Source: Flexivirga meconopsidis (lineage in GTDB: Bacteria; Actinomycetota; Actinomycetes; Actinomycetales; Dermatophilaceae). From it: a stretch of 64,000 nucleotides of DNA. Location: contig NZ_JAOBQJ010000003.1 of assembly GCF_026162425.1 (NCBI RefSeq), positions 186,001-250,000 of the forward strand, read 5' to 3'. Made by a program: the position numbers and the translations under genes. Every line of letters begins with the position of its first letter. Position 1 is the first letter of the stretch. The notes beneath the pieces are model-generated. The model was given only the letters and a program-made list of their open reading frames with translations, made no database searches and was not told the origin of the DNA. Below are positions 8,130-15,668 of this stretch, in pieces.

Positions 8130-9676
8130 CTGCTGTGGAGACGGCGACGAAGTCCGCAGAGCGGCACGCTCCCTCGCGGCGCTGGGCCGGGTTGGCGGTG
8201 CTTGCCGGCAGCCTGCTCGTAGTTGCCATGGATATGACGATCCTCAATGTCGCGCTGCCGAGCATCGGCGAGAGCCTGCGGCCGAGCGCGAACCAGACTC
8301 TGTGGATCATCGACGTCTACTCGCTGGTGCTCGCCGGCCTGCTGGTCACTGTCAGCGCGCTCGGCGACCGGTGGGGTCGCCGGTCGATGCTGATCGGTGG
8401 TTTCACCATCTTCGGACTCGCGTCCGCCGGTGCGCTGGTTGTCGACAGTCCGGCGGCGCTGATCGCGTTGCGTGCGCTGCTCGGTGTCGGCGGCGCGATG
8501 ATCATGCCCTCGACCCTGTCGATGGTGCGGGTGCTGTTCACCGACCCGCGCGAGCGCGCCACGGCACTCGCTGTCTGGGGTTCGATGGCGGCGGTCGGCG
8601 CCGCTGTCGGACCAATCGTCGGCGGCCTCCTGCTGGAGCACTTCAGCTGGCACGTGGCGTTCCTGGTCAACGTGCCGGTGATGGTCGCGGCGATTGCGGG
8701 CGCTTTCCTGTTGTTGCCGAGCAGCCGGTCGGACAAGCCGGCACCGCTCGACCTGGTCGCGACCGCGCAGTCGATGGTCGGCATGGTCGCGCTCATCTAC
8801 GGCATCAAGCAGGTCGCGAAGCACGGCATCGACCTGCCCGGGGTTGTCGCGCTGGTGCTCGCGGTGGTGGCGCTGACGATGTTCGTGCGCCGGTGCCTGC
8901 GCGCCGAGCGGCCCATCCTGCAGGTCCGGCTGTTCCGCTACCGCGGCTTCACCGCCGGCACCGTGACCGCTCTCGGTTCGACGATGGCCCTCGTCGCGGT
9001 CGTCCTGCTCGGCGCGCAATGGCTCCAACTGGTCGACGGACGATCGCCCCTGGAGGCGGGAATCGCGTTGTTGCCGCTTGCGATCGGGGGCTTGGTCGGT
9101 GCCCTCAGCGGTCCGGCGATCGCGGCCCGAGTGGGCATGCGGCTGCCGCTTGCCGGCGGACTGGTGCTCGCCGCCCTCGGCTACCTGGTGCTGTATGCCG
9201 CGCCGGACCCTCTCTCCTACGGCGCTCTCGCTGCTGGCACGGCCCTGATCGGCGTCGGCGAGATGTCGCTGGCCGTCGGTTCGGCTGCGATCATGGCAAG
9301 TGCGCCGGCGCACGAGGCAGGTAGCGCGGCTGCGGTCGAGGAGAGCAGCTACGAGATCGGTGCAACGCTCGGTGTTGCGGTGCTCGGCAGTGTTGCCGCC
9401 GCCGTCTACCGCGACGAACTCAGCCCGAGTCGCCTGGCCGAGTTGGGCGTACCGTCCGGCACAGCGGCAGCAGCGCGCGAATCGCTCGCATCGGCAACCG
9501 AACTCGCCCCGCAGCTCGGTGATGGTGGGCACGCCTTCCTGATCGATGCGCAGACTGCGTTTACCGACTCACTCACCACGACGAGCCTCTGGGCAGCGGT
9601 GGTCATGGGCGCCACCGCTGCGCTGGTCTGGTGGCTGACCCCGCGCGACCTGCAGGTCACCGACGGGCACCACTGA
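8126..9676 (+). CDS. MFS drug exporter, DHA2 (QacA/EmrB-like, 14 TM)
   Basis: 516-aa proton-driven efflux pump of the drug:H+ antiporter-2 family. Motif D1 is in helix 1 (MDMTILNVALPSIGESL), motif A in the first cytoplasmic loop (GDRWGRRSMLIGG), and the antiporter motif C in helix 5 (AVGAAVGPIVGGLLLEHFSW). The hydrophobicity pattern is consistent with fourteen helices. Start and stop overlap with tetR (ATGA), so expression is coupled to the repressor. Substrates are probably hydrophobic cations or antibiotics, judged only from family membership. Convergent with the acetyltransferase ending at 9750. Confidence 0.87.
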   Translation: MTAVETATKSAERHAPSRRWAGLAVLAGSLLVVAMDMTILNVALPSIGESLRPSANQTLWIIDVYSLVLAGLLVTVSALGDRWGRRSMLIGGFTIFGLASAGALVVDSPAALIALRALLGVGGAMIMPSTLSMVRVLFTDPRERATALAVWGSMAAVGAAVGPIVGGLLLEHFSWHVAFLVNVPVMVAAIAGAFLLLPSSRSDKPAPLDLVATAQSMVGMVALIYGIKQVAKHGIDLPGVVALVLAVVALTMFVRRCLRAERPILQVRLFRYRGFTAGTVTALGSTMALVAVVLLGAQWLQLVDGRSPLEAGIALLPLAIGGLVGALSGPAIAARVGMRLPLAGGLVLAALGYLVLYAAPDPLSYGALAAGTALIGVGEMSLAVGSAAIMASAPAHEAGSAAAVEESSYEIGATLGVAVLGSVAAAVYRDELSPSRLAELGVPSGTAAAARESLASATELAPQLGDGGHAFLIDAQTAFTDSLTTTSLWAAVVMGATAALVWWLTPRDLQVTDGHH

Positions 9677-9749
9677 CGGGCGCGCTTCGCACGTGCGATG
9701 TGCGCGACCGTTGTCGGAAAGTGCGCGTGCAGCCGGTGCGGGGCCCCCG

Positions 9750-10253
9750 TCATACGGTCGGGAAGGCGGGGGCGTAGCTGAACGACCCTCGGCGCCGGTC
9801 GTCCCAGGCCGCCAGGGTGCGCACCTGGAAATGCGGGGCCCACTGGACGACCGGCGGTTCGATGCCGAGTTCGCCCGCGAGACGAAAGCCGAATCTTGAG
9901 TAGTACGAAGGGTTTCCGAGCAGCACGACCTCCGGATAACCCATCGCGTCAGCGGCGGCGAGCACGGCGTGCATCAGTGCGGCGCCCACGCCCTGCCGTT
10001 GCGCGTCGGGCAGCACCCCGAGCGGCCCGAGCCCGAGCGATTTGTCGTCGCCGAGCTTTGCGCGGCTGATGAGGACATGACCGATGGGCCTGCCCTCCAG
10101 CTCCGCCACCAGCGACAGCTGCGGTATGACGTCGCCCGCGCCACGCAGGTCGTCGACGATGCGCGACTCGACCGACTGATCGGCGCCGAACGCGGCGTCG
10201 TGGATGGCGCGGAGCGCGGACTCGTCAGCGGGCAGCTCCCGGCGGATCAACAT
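9750..10253 (-). CDS. GNAT family N-acetyltransferase (YhbS-like)
   Basis: 167-aa acetyltransferase. LGPLGVLPDAQRQGVGAALM contains the acetyl-CoA loop (QRQGVG). VLLGNPSYYSRFGF is the YhbS-subfamily C-terminal signature, normally followed by a short beta segment as here. The ATG at 10253 opens MLIRRELPADESALRAI, the usual GNAT N-terminus; the open frame extends further upstream without similarity. It lies 52 bp downstream of the RibD-C protein and is probably co-transcribed with it. The substrate is unknown. The stop TGA lies in a GTATGACG octamer. Confidence 0.85.
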   Translation of the reverse strand: MLIRRELPADESALRAIHDAAFGADQSVESRIVDDLRGAGDVIPQLSLVAELEGRPIGHVLISRAKLGDDKSLGLGPLGVLPDAQRQGVGAALMHAVLAAADAMGYPEVVLLGNPSYYSRFGFRLAGELGIEPPVVQWAPHFQVRTLAAWDDRRRGSFSYAPAFPTV

Positions 10254-10305
10254 CTGGGCAGGCTGCCTGACCGAGGGCCGGACCGGCAACCGAATTGCCG
10301 GTGAG

Positions 10306-10947
10306 TCAGCGCGGCTTGCGATTCCAGAGCTGATGTGTGCGGCCGCTGGGGGACGCGAACGTCTCAATGTCGAACCGCTGCTCAATGCCGCCGAGCCCCG
10401 TCCACAGCGGGTTGCCGTGGCCGAGCACGATCGGGACCGTGACGATGTGCATCGTGTCGACCAGGTCCGCCGCGAGGAACTGCCGGTAGGTGTCCGGGCC
10501 GCCGCCGATGCGCACGTCCTGCCCGTCAGCTGCCTCCTGGGCGAGCCGCAAGGCCTCCCCAGGGTCGGCGTCGACGAAGTGGAAGACGGTCCCGTTGTCG
10601 AATGCGATCGCCGGTCGTGGATAGTGGGTCAGCACGAAAACCGGTGTCCGGAAAGGCGGTTCGTCACCCCACCAGCCACGCCAGTCGTCGTCCGGCCAGG
10701 GCCCGGTCTGCGGCCCGAACTTGCCGCGCCCCATGATCTCGGCGCCGATGCCCTGTCCCCAGGTCGTGCTGAGTGCCCGGTCGAGCGTGACGGGGGCGTC
10801 GACCGCCCCGAGGCCGTGGATGAAGCGGCCGTCGAAGTCCGCGAAGAGCGCCTGCGCGTCGCCGATCGGCTTGTCCGCGGTGACCTCGTCCCCTGCGGCA
10901 TAGCCGTCGAGCGAGACGAAGAGGTTGTGGATCCTGCTCTTGGACAT
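10306..10947 (-). CDS. Dihydrofolate reductase family protein (RibD C-terminal domain)
   Basis: 213-aa cytoplasmic reductase of the RibD-C/DHFR-like fold (YyaP/YwjB type). The hallmarks are the N-terminal strand NLFVSLDGYAAG, the NADPH-binding region IMGRGKFGP, and the late glycine-rich GGGPDTYRQFL followed by LVDTMHIVTVPIVLGHG. Proteins of this class are rarely true dihydrofolate reductases, and their physiological substrates are mostly unknown. AGAGG precedes the ATG at 10947. The gene heads a two-gene unit with the acetyltransferase at 9750-10253. Confidence 0.82.
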   Translation of the reverse strand: MSKSRIHNLFVSLDGYAAGDEVTADKPIGDAQALFADFDGRFIHGLGAVDAPVTLDRALSTTWGQGIGAEIMGRGKFGPQTGPWPDDDWRGWWGDEPPFRTPVFVLTHYPRPAIAFDNGTVFHFVDADPGEALRLAQEAADGQDVRIGGGPDTYRQFLAADLVDTMHIVTVPIVLGHGNPLWTGLGGIEQRFDIETFASPSGRTHQLWNRKPR

Positions 10948-11027
10948 CGGAGGCCTCTCGAGGGCGGTGGATCGCGACCTGCGATCAGGCGCACTCTAGC
11001 CAGGGTCACTGACCAACGCGGGCAAAG

Positions 11028-11067
11028 CGAAGGCCCTGGTGAGCGCATCCGCTCGCCAGGGCCTTCG
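11028..11067 (-). terminator. Strong hairpin downstream of tRNA-Arg
   Basis: Arms CGAAGGCCCTGG and CCAGGGCCTTCG pair perfectly around an inner GAGCG/CGCTC stem, giving a 17-bp hairpin with a tiny loop. It lies 22 bp past the 3' end of the tRNA gene on the minus strand and before the RibD-C gene, as expected for a tRNA terminator. There is no clear T-run, which is common in high-GC actinobacteria. Confidence 0.7.
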
Positions 11068-11089
11068 TGCACTGTCTCAACTCAGTACG

Positions 11090-11162
11090 TGCACCCGTAG
11101 GGATTCGAACCCCAAACCTTCTGATCCGTAGTCAGATGCTCTATCCGTTGAGCTACGGGTGC
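11090..11162 (-). tRNA. tRNA-Arg (anticodon ACG)
   Basis: 73-nt cloverleaf on the minus strand. The acceptor stem GCACCCG pairs with CGGGTGC, with discriminator A. The D-arm contains AGCTCAACGGATAGAGC. The anticodon stem TCTGA/TCAGA encloses CTACGGA, giving anticodon ACG, which reads CGU and, after A34 deamination, CGC and CGA. The T-arm contains GGTTCGAATCC. The CCA end is not encoded. The wobble adenosine would be deaminated by TadA, whose gene is at 19368-19835. Confidence 0.95.
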
Positions 11163-11246
11163 CCGTCGCACGCTCACGCGGCAACGACGAGACACTCTAC
11201 CGGAGCATTGGGGCAGGAACGAAATCGAGCCGGCGTGAGGTGCGGC

Positions 11247-12116
11247 TTAGGCTCCGAAAGGGGCCACCGGCATACCGCCGACGCCGGGTTTGCAGCTGAA
11301 CACGGCTCCGGCCAGCGGCTGCTCGCCGTCGGGGACGTTCTCCCGGCTGGTGGTGATGTAGAGCGTCTGCAGGTCGGCTCCGCCGAAGGTGCACGCGGTG
11401 ACGTTGGTGACGCCCGGCACCTCGACGACCTCGGACAGCTTGCCGTCGACGTAACGGTGCACGGCCGAGCCGCCATACAGGGCGATCCAGACGCCGCCCT
11501 CCTGGTCGACCCACAGCCCATCGGGGTTGCCCTCGACGTCGTCGGGCAGCTGCACCCACGGGCGGCGCTCGGTCAGGCCGGTCTCCGGCTCCCAGTCGAA
11601 CGCGCTGATCGTCCGGGTCGGGGTGTCGTTGAAGTATGCCGTCTCGCCCTCGGGTGACCAGCCGATCCCGTTGGCGATGGTGAGGTCGCCGAGCACCGGC
11701 GATGCCATGCCGTCGGTCGTCAGCAGGTAGAGCGACGCGGCACCCGGCGTCTGGTCGTACGCCATCGTGCCGCAGTAGAAGTTGCCCATCGGATCGCATC
11801 CGCCGTCGTTGAAGCGGACCGCGTCGTCGGCCCAGATCGGTTGCATCACCTGCAGATCGGACAGGTCGTTGTTGTCGGACAACGCGAAACCGCGCTCCAA
11901 CGCAACCAGCGCGCCACCCTTGCCGCGGGGCCGCAATGCCGCCGCGATCTTGCCGACGTGCACCCGCTCGACGGCGTCGCCGCGCACGGTCAGCACGTCG
12001 CCGGCGAACATGTCGACGTAGCGCAGCTCACCGGGCCCTTCGAGGGACCATTCGGGCCACCAAATCGGGCCCTCGGCGTGGAATGCGTGTGGTTTGGCGA
12101 TCGGTTCGGCTCGCAT
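11247..12116 (-). CDS. SMP-30/gluconolactonase/LRE family protein
   Basis: 289-aa six-bladed beta-propeller predicted to be a metal-dependent lactonase. Family landmarks in order are AEGPIWWPEW near residue 15 (metal-ligand Glu), RFNDGGCDPMGNFYCGTM near 100 (Asn ligand), ANGIGWSPEG near 148 and YFNDT near 160, and NPDGLWVDQEGGVWIAL near 197 (general-base Asp). Sugar lactones are the usual substrates of the family, but the physiological one is unknown. ATG 12116 follows a -10-like TAGGGT by six bases, suggesting a leaderless mRNA; GTG 12122 is the alternative. Confidence 0.82.
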   Translation of the reverse strand: MRAEPIAKPHAFHAEGPIWWPEWSLEGPGELRYVDMFAGDVLTVRGDAVERVHVGKIAAALRPRGKGGALVALERGFALSDNNDLSDLQVMQPIWADDAVRFNDGGCDPMGNFYCGTMAYDQTPGAASLYLLTTDGMASPVLGDLTIANGIGWSPEGETAYFNDTPTRTISAFDWEPETGLTERRPWVQLPDDVEGNPDGLWVDQEGGVWIALYGGSAVHRYVDGKLSEVVEVPGVTNVTACTFGGADLQTLYITTSRENVPDGEQPLAGAVFSCKPGVGGMPVAPFGA

Positions 12117-12141
12117 GCCCACACCCTAAACCGACTACAGG

Positions 12142-12717
12142 TCAGACCTTTTCGGCTTCCTGGGTGGCGGGATCCCACTTGGTCAGGTGCGCCGCCTCCC
12201 ACCCGCGGCGCTTGATCGCCTCACGGGCCTGCGTGCGGTAGGTCGGGGAGAGACGCTCGACATACAGCTTGCCGTCGAGGTGGTCGGTCTCGTGCTGCAG
12301 GCAGCGCGCGAGCGTGCCGCCGTGGCCCTCGACGACGACCTCATTGCCGTCGAGGTCGGTGCCGGTGACCCGCGCCCAGTCCGATCGGGCGGTCGGGAAG
12401 TGCTCGCCGGGCACGGAGAGGCACCCCTCGGCGCCGTCCTCCGGCGACGGATCGCCGGGTGGCACGGTGCCCTTCTCCAGCACCGGGTTGATGACGACGC
12501 CGCGCTGGTCGATGCCGGAGTCGTCGGCGCAGTCGTAGACGAAGATCCGCAGCCGGACGCCGACCTGGTTGGCGGCGAGACCGGCGCCATTCGCGGCGTC
12601 GAGCGTGTCGAACATGTCCGCGACCAGGGTGCGCACCTCGGGCGTGATCTCCTTGACCTTCTTGGTCGGCTGATGCAACGCCTTGTGCCCGATGATCGTG
12701 ATCGGACGGACCGCCAT
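12142..12717 (-). CDS. def: Peptide deformylase
   Basis: 191-aa metallo-hydrolase that removes the formyl group from the N-terminal formylmethionine of new proteins. All three catalytic motifs are intact: GAGLAANQVG (residues 44-53), EGCLSVPG (97-104, metal-ligand Cys99) and QHETDHLDG (141-149, His142 and His146 as metal ligands, Glu143 catalytic). Actinobacterial features are an acidic insertion before motif 2 and a charged C-terminal tail. The ATG at 12717 has GAGG close upstream. It follows the PH-domain membrane protein with about 57 bp between them. Confidence 0.95.
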   Translation of the reverse strand: MAVRPITIIGHKALHQPTKKVKEITPEVRTLVADMFDTLDAANGAGLAANQVGVRLRIFVYDCADDSGIDQRGVVINPVLEKGTVPPGDPSPEDGAEGCLSVPGEHFPTARSDWARVTGTDLDGNEVVVEGHGGTLARCLQHETDHLDGKLYVERLSPTYRTQAREAIKRRGWEAAHLTKWDPATQEAEKV

Positions 12718-12774
12718 GAACCTCAACTCCTGCTGGTGAGCCGCGCCGGAGCGCGCGGGTGTCGACACCGCAGA

Positions 12775-13545
12775 TTAATCGTTGTGCTTGGTCCAACCGG
12801 TGTCGCCCTCGTGCCCGAACGGCACATCGTCGTCCTCAGTCGGGCCGCGCAGGATCCGTTGTCGAAGACCGCCGCGCCGCGGCTTCTCCGGCCGCTGTAC
12901 GAACGCACCGACCGGGCGCACCGGCACATCGGTCGGGTCGTAACGCGCGTCACCCGGGCGGGCACCGGCCAGTTGCAGGTGCAGGTAGGGGTCGGTCGGG
13001 TCGTCGTCCTCGCCAGGCCGGTATGACGCATCGTCGGGTTCGGCCTCGCCGAAAATCTCCCCGCAGATCCGCCGGTAGGTGTGCTCGGGGTCGCGGATGA
13101 AGTCGATCTGCCGAAGCGCCTGCTCCTGCCCGGCGCTCTCCAGCACGAACTGCCCGTAGCCGAGCGCGCGGCCGAGCGCGCTGCGGTTGAACGACATGTC
13201 GGTGACCTTGGGCAGCGGCATCATCGCCACCCGACGCTTGATCAGGCCGTAGGTGAGGATCAGCCGTTTGTCGGTGGCCGCGAACCAGTCGATCCGCCAC
13301 ATCAGCGCGCGAGCTGCGGCATTGAGGACGAGGATGAACCACAGCTTCCAGGCGAAGTCGGTCAGCACGCCGAGCTTCGCGGGTGCGGTGAATCCGGCGA
13401 GCAGCACCAGGAAGAAGCCGGCGACCGCCATACCGACGGGACCGGCGAGGGATGCCCAGTGCTGACCCTGCGCGACCACCAGGTGTTCGTCGTCGAGCAG
13501 GTAGCGCGAGAGTGCGCGCTTGGCGTGTGGATCGACGTGATCCAT
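12775..13545 (-). CDS. PH-domain (bPH2) membrane protein
   Basis: 256-aa inner-membrane protein. Two hydrophobic segments (residues 33-60 and about 68-85) are followed by a bacterial PH domain starting at WFAATDKRLILTYGLIKRRVAMMPLPKVTD. This strand-rich block matches the bPH2/YdbT-like family. The C-terminal 90 residues are charged, rich in Asp, Pro and Arg, and likely disordered. Function unknown; bPH2 proteins are thought to act in envelope homeostasis. ATG 13545 begins the first conserved stretch. The gene is ten bases after the small membrane protein and co-directional with it and def, so probably one unit. Confidence 0.75.
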   Translation of the reverse strand: MDHVDPHAKRALSRYLLDDEHLVVAQGQHWASLAGPVGMAVAGFFLVLLAGFTAPAKLGVLTDFAWKLWFILVLNAAARALMWRIDWFAATDKRLILTYGLIKRRVAMMPLPKVTDMSFNRSALGRALGYGQFVLESAGQEQALRQIDFIRDPEHTYRRICGEIFGEAEPDDASYRPGEDDDPTDPYLHLQLAGARPGDARYDPTDVPVRPVGAFVQRPEKPRRGGLRQRILRGPTEDDDVPFGHEGDTGWTKHND

Positions 13546-13555
13546 CCGGGAGCGG

Positions 13556-13729
13556 CTAACGGCCCAGGATCCGGTCGAAGAACGTGCCGACACTGCCGGC
13601 GCCGTCGGACAGGATCTGCCAGATGCTGTGCACGATGTCGGCCGACCGGGTCGGCGAGGTGAAGATTGCGTAGGCGATGAAGGCGACGACCACCCAGATC
13701 ACGACCTTCTTGACCTTGTCCAGGGCCAT
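13556..13729 (-). CDS. Small single-pass membrane protein (57 aa)
   Basis: Unrecognised 57-residue protein. One strong transmembrane helix (VVIWVVVAFIAYAIF, residues 9-23) is preceded by a Lys-rich stretch (DKVKK), so the N-terminus probably faces the cytoplasm. An amphipathic tail follows (IVHSIWQILSDGAGSVGTFFDRILG). The ATG at 13729 has an excellent GGAGG ribosome-binding site four bases upstream, which supports translation. It is probably translated with the PH-domain protein 10 bp downstream. Confidence 0.7.
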   Translation of the reverse strand: MALDKVKKVVIWVVVAFIAYAIFTSPTRSADIVHSIWQILSDGAGSVGTFFDRILGR

Positions 13730-13849
13730 GATTCCTCCGGGCGAGCGTTGGGCGGCGCCTCGGTTTCGGTGAGGCACAGTTCAGCAAGATTGTGGCAGAT
13801 GTGATGTAAGTGGCTAGCATGCGACGACTCCGGGTGTGTCGCCGGACGT

Positions 13850-14866
13850 ATGACGGAGCCGACGCGTCAGTACGATGCCGCGGTGTCCGCGAACCCCCAC
13901 CGACCGGCGGCCTTCCGGCTGCGTGATGCGCTGGAGGCGCAGAGTGCCGGGGTGCCGCTGGCGAAACTCACCGCGTCGGTCGATCGGTTGATCGGCCGCT
14001 ACCGGGCGGGCGGCGCCGCGCAGGCACCGATCCTGGCGTCCGAGGTCGACGTGCTGGCCTATGCGCTCTACCGCATGCCGGCCACCTTTGCAGCCTGCCA
14101 GAACCTGTTGCAGCACAGCGCCTTTCAGCTGGGCGGGATCGAGTCCGTCGTCGATCTCGGGGGCGGAACGGGCGCGGCGGCATGGGCGGCCCTGGAGGAA
14201 TGGCCGGACGCGACGGTCACCGTGCTGGACCAGGTCGAGCCGGCGCTGCGCCTCGGGCAGCGGCTTCGCTCGGACGAGCCGGGCGGTGTGGAGTTCCGAC
14301 GTTGGCTGGCCGGGGGCGCGGCGCCGCCCGCCGATCTGGTGACGGTGTCCTATGTGCTGTCCGAGCTCACTGCCGCCGATCAACTGGGCGTCACGCGGGC
14401 AGCGATGTCGGCCGCGCGGCGCGCCGTCGCAGTGGTCGAACCGGGCACGCCTGACGGTTACGCGCGCATCATGGCGGTTCGCGACGAATTGCGTTCTGCT
14501 GGTTGGCGATTAGTGGCGCCCTGCCCGCACCAACTCGATTGCCCACTGGTCGCACCCGACTGGTGTCACTTCAGTGCCCGGGTCGAGCGGTCGGCGATCC
14601 ACCGGCGGCTCAAGGGCGGTGAGCTCGGGCACGAGGACGAGAAGTTCGCGTATGTCGTGGCGCTCGCTTCCGGCTCGGACGAAGGTGGCGCGAGCGCTCC
14701 CGATGAGGCGCGCATCCTCCGGCACCCGGTCAAGCGCAAGGGTCTGGTCGAGCTGCAGCTGTGTCGCCCCGACGGCACTGCCGGCCGTGCCGTCGTGACC
14801 AAGCGCCGCGGTGGCGACTACCGGCAGGCTCGGGATGCCCGCTGGGGCGACGCCTGGCCCGTCTGA
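13850..14866 (+). CDS. Rsm22-like small-subunit-associated methyltransferase
   Basis: 338-aa protein of the Rsm22/METTL17 family (mitochondrial ribosome assembly factors with bacterial homologues). A class I SAM-binding motif VVDLGGGTGAAAWAALE lies near residue 102. The family signature is the Cys/His cluster CPHQLDCPLVAPDWCHFSARVER near residue 225, thought to bind iron-sulphur. The C-terminal RILRHPVKRKGLVELQLC block is also typical. Whether bacterial members methylate rRNA or only help ribosome assembly is unresolved. ATG 13850 lies in a GTATGACG octamer; GTG 13883 is an alternative start. Neither has a convincing ribosome-binding site. Confidence 0.8.
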   Translation: MTEPTRQYDAAVSANPHRPAAFRLRDALEAQSAGVPLAKLTASVDRLIGRYRAGGAAQAPILASEVDVLAYALYRMPATFAACQNLLQHSAFQLGGIESVVDLGGGTGAAAWAALEEWPDATVTVLDQVEPALRLGQRLRSDEPGGVEFRRWLAGGAAPPADLVTVSYVLSELTAADQLGVTRAAMSAARRAVAVVEPGTPDGYARIMAVRDELRSAGWRLVAPCPHQLDCPLVAPDWCHFSARVERSAIHRRLKGGELGHEDEKFAYVVALASGSDEGGASAPDEARILRHPVKRKGLVELQLCRPDGTAGRAVVTKRRGGDYRQARDARWGDAWPV

Positions 14867-14920
14867 CCCTCTCCTCCGGCCGAGGGGAGAGGGGATAGGG
14901 GCATTGTGGCAGTCTGCCTC

Positions 14921-15018
14921 CTCGCCGACAGGCTCACTTATCGCCCACAGGCTCATATATCCAGGGCCAAAACCCGCGAAATAAGTGTGCCTCCCGGCGA
15001 TAAGTGGTCCTCTCGGCG
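14921..15018. repeat. Cluster of four 19-20 bp units, two per orientation
   Basis: Units CTCGCCGACAGGCTCACTTA (14921) and CGCCCACAGGCTCATATAT (14942) point one way. ATAAGTGTGCCTCCCGGCG (14981) and ATAAGTGGTCCTCTCGGCG (15000) are tandem copies in reverse complement. Together they can fold into alternative stems. A fifth ATAAGTG (15064-15070) abuts the -35 of the arsR promoter. This fills most of the 241-bp gap between the Rsm22-like gene and arsR. Regulatory or mobile origin is unknown. Confidence 0.65.
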
Positions 15019-15071
15019 AGGGATTGCGTGAGTGGTCGGTTGGCGGTATGGCGGGACCTTCAAATAAGTGT

Positions 15072-15100
15072 TTGACGGTCGGAGGCGGCCGCGACATACT
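15072..15100 (+). promoter_or_regulatory. Sigma-70-type promoter giving a leaderless arsR mRNA
   Basis: -35 TTGACG (15072-15077), a 17-bp spacer and -10 CATACT (15095-15100). Only seven bases separate the -10 from the ATG at 15108, so transcription should start on or next to the start codon. Confidence 0.75.
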
Positions 15101-15107
15101 CCCAAAC

Positions 15108-15668
15108 ATGTCTTTGGAGGATGAGGCGCGACGGCTGACCGGATTACGGGCCGTCGCACATCCGGTGCGCTTGCGGATGCTGTCCCTGCTCACCGGTGTC
15201 GAGTTGAGCGCCGCAGAGCTGGCTCGGGAGCTCGGCATCAGCCAGGCGAACGCCAGCTACCACGTGCGATTGCTCGCCGACGCAGGCGAGGTGTCCGTCG
15301 TGGGTACCGAGTCGGTGCGCGGCGGGATGGCGAAAAGGTACCGCTATCTCCACGCCGACGAACGCCCTGCCGGTGGCCGCCCATCGGCAGGGGAGGACGA
15401 GCAGCGGCTGTATGTCGAGGCCGCCTACCAGGAGTTGCGCCGCCGCCTCGCCCGGCGCAAGCCGCACACGAAGGCGGCCAGCTCGGATGCCGAAGTATGG
15501 GTCACCCCCGAAACCTGGCAGCGGGCAATGGAACTCGTCGATCAGGCATCGCGGCTGGTGCACGACGAGGCACAACGCCCCCGCGCTGACGGCACCGTGC
15601 ACGTGAACTTCCAGACCAACCTCTTCCAGCTCCGGGACGACACCGAACCCGACGGGGATGAGCCGTGA
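15108..15668 (+). CDS. ArsR-family winged-helix regulator
   Basis: 186-aa DNA-binding protein. The winged helix-turn-helix spans about residues 10-90, with the recognition region LSAAELARELGISQANASYHVRLLADAGEV and wing VRGGMAKRYRY. No Cys-rich metal-binding motif is seen, so it probably senses something other than metal. The long C-terminal part (100-186) resembles ArsR-like regulators paired with transporters. The stop overlaps the MFS start as GTGA, making a coupled regulator-transporter pair. The start is set by the leaderless promoter at 15072-15100. ATAAGTG repeats just upstream are operator candidates. Confidence 0.85.
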   Translation: MSLEDEARRLTGLRAVAHPVRLRMLSLLTGVELSAAELARELGISQANASYHVRLLADAGEVSVVGTESVRGGMAKRYRYLHADERPAGGRPSAGEDEQRLYVEAAYQELRRRLARRKPHTKAASSDAEVWVTPETWQRAMELVDQASRLVHDEAQRPRADGTVHVNFQTNLFQLRDDTEPDGDEP

